Assembly (NCBI RefSeq): GCF_009765995.1
Contig: NZ_LMUI01000011.1
Coordinates: forward strand, 971,475-1,035,474
Direction of reading: 5' to 3'
Source: Methylocapsa sp. S129
Lineage (GTDB): Bacteria; Pseudomonadota; Alphaproteobacteria; Rhizobiales; Beijerinckiaceae
DNA: 64,000 bases
Of this stretch, positions 61,558-64,000 are shown piece after piece. Each line of letters opens with the position of its first letter. Positions within the stretch are counted from its first letter, which is position 1. The translations under genes and the position numbers were made by a program. The notes under the pieces are model-generated. The model ran no database searches and had not been told where the DNA came from. It saw only the letters and a list, made by a program, of their open reading frames with translations.

Positions 61558-61980
61558 GTGTCCGATACTATGAGCCTGCATCAGGCGCCTGAAACTATGA
61601 CCTTGCATCGCGCCCTGTGGACCGGCCGGATCATGAGTGCGTTTGTCGTTATCGCTCTGGCGGCGGATGGGACTATTCAGCTTTTCGCGCCGGCGCAGAT
61701 CGCGAGCATGTTGCAGGAAACCGGGTTCGCGATGGATCTGACCCGTGTCGTGGGTCCGATCATACTCGCCTGCGCCGTGCTTTACGCCATTCCGGCCACC
61801 GCCGTCCTCGGTGCGATCTTGGTGACGGGCTTTCTGGGAGGCGCCATCTGCGCCCATGTCCGCATCGGTGAGTTGGGATCGCCGCCGGAAATCATTTCCC
61901 TGCTTCTGGGCGCGATGACATGGGGCGCCCTCTATCTGCGCGATCCCCGTATCCGGGCCATTCTGCCGCTCATTCATTGA
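61558..61980 (+). CDS. DoxX-like small membrane protein
   Basis: The 140-residue protein has four predicted membrane helices (GRIMSAFVVIALAADGTIQL, VVGPIILACAVLYAIPATAV, LGAILVTGFLGGAICAHV, EIISLLLGAMTWGALYL), the layout of DoxX_2-type proteins. The GTG at 61558 is preferred because GGAGA lies eight bases upstream; the ATG at 61570 is an alternative. It is followed 45 bases later by an NmrA-type gene. Such proteins are often linked to redox or electrophile stress, but the function is unknown. Confidence 0.8.
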   Translation: MSDTMSLHQAPETMTLHRALWTGRIMSAFVVIALAADGTIQLFAPAQIASMLQETGFAMDLTRVVGPIILACAVLYAIPATAVLGAILVTGFLGGAICAHVRIGELGSPPEIISLLLGAMTWGALYLRDPRIRAILPLIH

Positions 61981-62025
61981 ACCAACAGGGGCAGTGCTCT
62001 GTCCCTCAAAATCAGGAGAAAATGC

Positions 62026-62898
62026 ATGTTTTTAGTCATGGGAATTACCGGAAAAGTGGGCGGCGCCACGGCAGAACATCTGTTGGCGCACGGCAAGAAA
62101 GTACGCGCGCTCGTCCGCAATCGCGAAAAGGCGGCTCATTGGGCGGACCAAGGCGTGGACCTCGTAGACGGCGATTGGAATGATTCGGCGGCTATCGAGC
62201 GGGCGCTCAAAGGCGTCGAAGGCGCGTTTGTCATGTTGCCGGCTGTCTGGGCGCCATCGCCCGATTACAAAGAAGCCAAGGGCGTGATTGCGAACTATGT
62301 CCAGGCGCTCGCCAAGGCGGCGCCGCCGCGCGTGGTGGCGCTCTCGTCGATGGGCGCCGACAGGACCAGCGGGCTCGGGATGATCACGGCGCTGTCGCTT
62401 CTGGAGCAAGGTTTTCGCAACCTGACATCTCCGGTCGCCTTTGTGCGCGCAGGCGGATTCTTCGAAAACTTCCTCTACGGCTTGCACGTCGCCCAAGGTG
62501 GAATGCTGCCGGTCTATTACAATCCGACAAACCGGAAATCGACCATGATCGCGACGAACGACATCGGCGCGGAGGTCGCAACACTTTTGACCGGACCAGC
62601 GTGGTCGGGGCGGCGCGTCGTCGAGCTTGGTTCGATGGTCAGCGCGGATGAAGTCGCGGAGCAATTGGGTGAAGTCCTGAAGCTCGACGTGAAAGCCTTT
62701 GCAGTCCCGCGCGCAGGGTGGGCGGAAGCGTTCGAGCAGTTCGGCATCCCGAAGGGCCATACCGGACCTGCCGAAGAAATGTTTGAGGCCGTGAACGCGG
62801 GATGGATGGACCTCGGAGCCGAGGGTGCGGAGCGCGTAGCGGGCACGACGTCCGCGCGCGATGTATTCGAGGCTGCACAGAACGCCGCCAAGGCGTAA
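62026..62898 (+). CDS. NmrA-family NAD(P)-binding protein
   Basis: The 290-residue atypical SDR protein has a cofactor motif at the very N-terminus (FLVMGITGKVGGATAEHLLA), RALVRNREKAAHWADQGVDL, VVALSSMGADRTSGLG and VAFVRAGGFFENFLYGLHVA. It lacks the YxxxK catalytic pair, as NmrA and quinone-oxidoreductase-type proteins do. CAGGAGAAAA precedes the ATG at 62026. The DoxX-like gene and LysR regulator upstream suggest a stress-induced quinone or NADP redox role. Confidence 0.9.
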   Translation: MFLVMGITGKVGGATAEHLLAHGKKVRALVRNREKAAHWADQGVDLVDGDWNDSAAIERALKGVEGAFVMLPAVWAPSPDYKEAKGVIANYVQALAKAAPPRVVALSSMGADRTSGLGMITALSLLEQGFRNLTSPVAFVRAGGFFENFLYGLHVAQGGMLPVYYNPTNRKSTMIATNDIGAEVATLLTGPAWSGRRVVELGSMVSADEVAEQLGEVLKLDVKAFAVPRAGWAEAFEQFGIPKGHTGPAEEMFEAVNAGWMDLGAEGAERVAGTTSARDVFEAAQNAAKA

Positions 62899-63024
62899 GT
62901 CCGGGACGGATCAGGCATGAGACGGAGACTGCCCGCTTCTGCGTCGGACGCGTCGCGGGAAGCGCTCAACAGTTCAAAGCGACGCGAAGCGCCTGCATTC
63001 CCGCCTGATGCGCATCGACCGCCC

Positions 63025-63062
63025 AGAGCCTGTGGCGATTCAATTGAATCGCGACAGGCTCT
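63025..63062. repeat. 38-bp near-perfect palindrome between convergent genes
   Basis: Two 19-base arms match in all but one position. The outer stem is AGAGCCTGT / ACAGGCTCT and the centre is CGATTCAATTGAATCG. It lies between the rightward NmrA-type gene and the leftward Cys-rich gene. It may be a bidirectional terminator or a dispersed palindromic repeat. Confidence 0.75.
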
Positions 63063-63122
63063 AGATTCCTTGAAAACGCGCGCGGTCTACGAAAACCGGC
63101 GCCCGTTTTTTCGCCGTGCGCT

Positions 63123-64000
63123 TTAGCGCCGGCACCAGCCGCCCATGCAATGGGGCGCATATCGCCCGCCGCCGCCGCGCCCATCGCGGCGAGGTCCGAA
63201 CCATGGAGGACCGCCGCGATTCCCGTGGAATCGGGGCCGGAAGATAGGCGGCCCCATCGGCTCGTCGGGATAGCGCGGGCCGAATTCGTACGGCGGCGGC
63301 GCGTTCGGAACGCAGCGGCCATCCTCCGTCGCGACCAAGCCCGGCGGGCACATCGGCGGTTCGGCGACCGGCGCGCAGGCGCCATTGGGCGATAGCCTTT
63401 CGTCTGGCCCGCATGCTTTGCGTCTGTGGATGTAGACGCAGGCGCCATTCACCCGCGTCAGACCGGGCGCGCAGCGATCATTGCCGCCGGTCCTGTGGCA
63501 GAGATTGTCGCGTCCCAGCGTTTCGCCGGGCGGGCATTGAACGACGCATTGTCCTCCGACGATACGCTGCCCGGCGCCGCAGACCGGCCCGCACTGGCCG
63601 TCCGCGCGCGGCTGACCATTCGGGCAGACCGGCGCGCATTTGCCGTCGCGCACATCGCCTTCAGGACAGCATTGCCCGTCGGGCAGGCGCGTATCGCCGC
63701 GCGGGCAGACAGTGACGCACTTGCCATCACGCACGTCGCGTTCGGGGCAGCACTGGCCGTCAAGCAAGCGGGTTTCGCCGGCCGTCGGGCAGGGATTCAC
63801 GCATTTGCCGTCGCGCACGTTGCGTTCGGGGCAGCACTGGCCGTCGGGCAAGCCGATCTCGCCGTCGCCGCAGCATTTGCGCGACGGCCATCCGATCTCG
63901 CCGGGCGGGCAAAAGCGCTGGCAGCCGCCGCGCGAGTCGGCCTGCGCGCCGCCGGGGCAGCGCGCCAACCATGCGCATTGCATCGCGCCGTCCGGCCGCT
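63123..64000 (-). CDS. Cys-rich repeat protein (5' end outside the window)
   Basis: The visible 290 or so residues contain many cysteines in tandem modules of about 24-28 residues, such as CCPERNVRDGKCVNPCP, CCPERDVRDGKCVTVCP and CCPEGDVRDGKCAPVCP, each led by L-x-DGQ. Later modules are looser (CGAGQRIVGGQCVVQCPPGE). The C-terminal 60 residues are Gly/Pro/Arg-rich and end in HCMGGWCRR. The frame remains open at the window edge, so the start is not visible; an ATG at 63983 is possible but the sequence before it is also repeat-like. Such Cys-rich arrays are typical of extracytoplasmic, disulfide-bonded proteins. No function is known. Confidence 0.75.
   Translation of the reverse strand, partial: RPDGAMQCAWLARCPGGAQADSRGGCQRFCPPGEIGWPSRKCCGDGEIGLPDGQCCPERNVRDGKCVNPCPTAGETRLLDGQCCPERDVRDGKCVTVCPRGDTRLPDGQCCPEGDVRDGKCAPVCPNGQPRADGQCGPVCGAGQRIVGGQCVVQCPPGETLGRDNLCHRTGGNDRCAPGLTRVNGACVYIHRRKACGPDERLSPNGACAPVAEPPMCPPGLVATEDGRCVPNAPPPYEFGPRYPDEPMGPPIFRPRFHGNRGGPPWFGPRRDGRGGGGRYAPHCMGGWCRR

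Noticed and set aside
1-64000. Search for tRNA, rRNA, transposases, integrases, phage genes and toxin-antitoxin pairs
   Set aside because: No convincing example was seen by eye; small RNAs cannot be excluded without computation.

Overview
The window is GC-rich DNA from an alphaproteobacterium, most likely Hyphomicrobiales (Rhizobiales). This rests on the Usg-family gene near the left end, the strong G/C bias at third codon positions, and the style of the RTX/Hint and glycosyltransferase genes. The genus cannot be fixed from sequence alone. No rRNA, tRNA, CRISPR array, transposase or phage gene was recognised.

Region 1 (about 0.9-34.3 kb) is a large cell-surface and exopolysaccharide island. 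It begins with a Hint-domain protein and a 1302-residue WbsX-GT4-GT2 fusion glycosyltransferase. A leftward block of TPR and beta-sandwich glycosyltransferases follows. An AT-rich gap of about 0.7 kb then precedes an RTX-like protein built from six exact 114-bp units. Directly downstream lie its probable type I secretion ABC transporter and HlyD adaptor, a Sel1-repeat protein, a possible 59-residue overlapping small gene, and an unrecognised 503-residue protein. The island continues with an exported GH71/GH99-like protein, a methyltransferase, the dTDP-L-rhamnose operon in the order rfbC-rfbB-rfbD-rfbA, a pyruvyltransferase-like gene and a DXD-bearing putative glycosyltransferase. Together these suggest a secreted repeat protein and a rhamnose-containing surface glycan made side by side.

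Region 2 (about 34.4-51.3 kb) is a catabolic and transport island. It holds an aldo/keto reductase, a beta-hydroxyacid dehydrogenase, a seven-gene leftward operon (sugar-type ABC transporter, FAD-linked oxidase, FadR-type GntR regulator, SDR), a GMC oxidoreductase, and a branched-chain-amino-acid-type ABC operon. Three intergenic regions carry the same TTGT-NNN-ACAA-type palindrome, one of them exactly between a -35 and a -10 box. This suggests one local GntR regulon. Both ABC operons also carry strong hairpins directly after the binding-protein gene.

Region 3 (about 51.4-64 kb) is mostly housekeeping: map-radC, a divergent GlxA-type regulator and isonitrile-hydratase-like gene, an LprI-like exported protein, an FkbM methyltransferase, a CinA-type protein, xanthine phosphoribosyltransferase, an alpha/beta hydrolase, a lipid A acyltransferase, a LysR/DoxX/NmrA group, and a Cys-rich repeat protein cut by the right edge.

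Hidden in the gaps are decayed gene pieces: a RadC C-terminus and a ClpX-type zinc-finger tail between usg and the Hint gene, and the C-terminal end of a GH71/GH99-like enzyme upstream of the TPR glycosyltransferase. They suggest that the surface island has gained and lost genes repeatedly.
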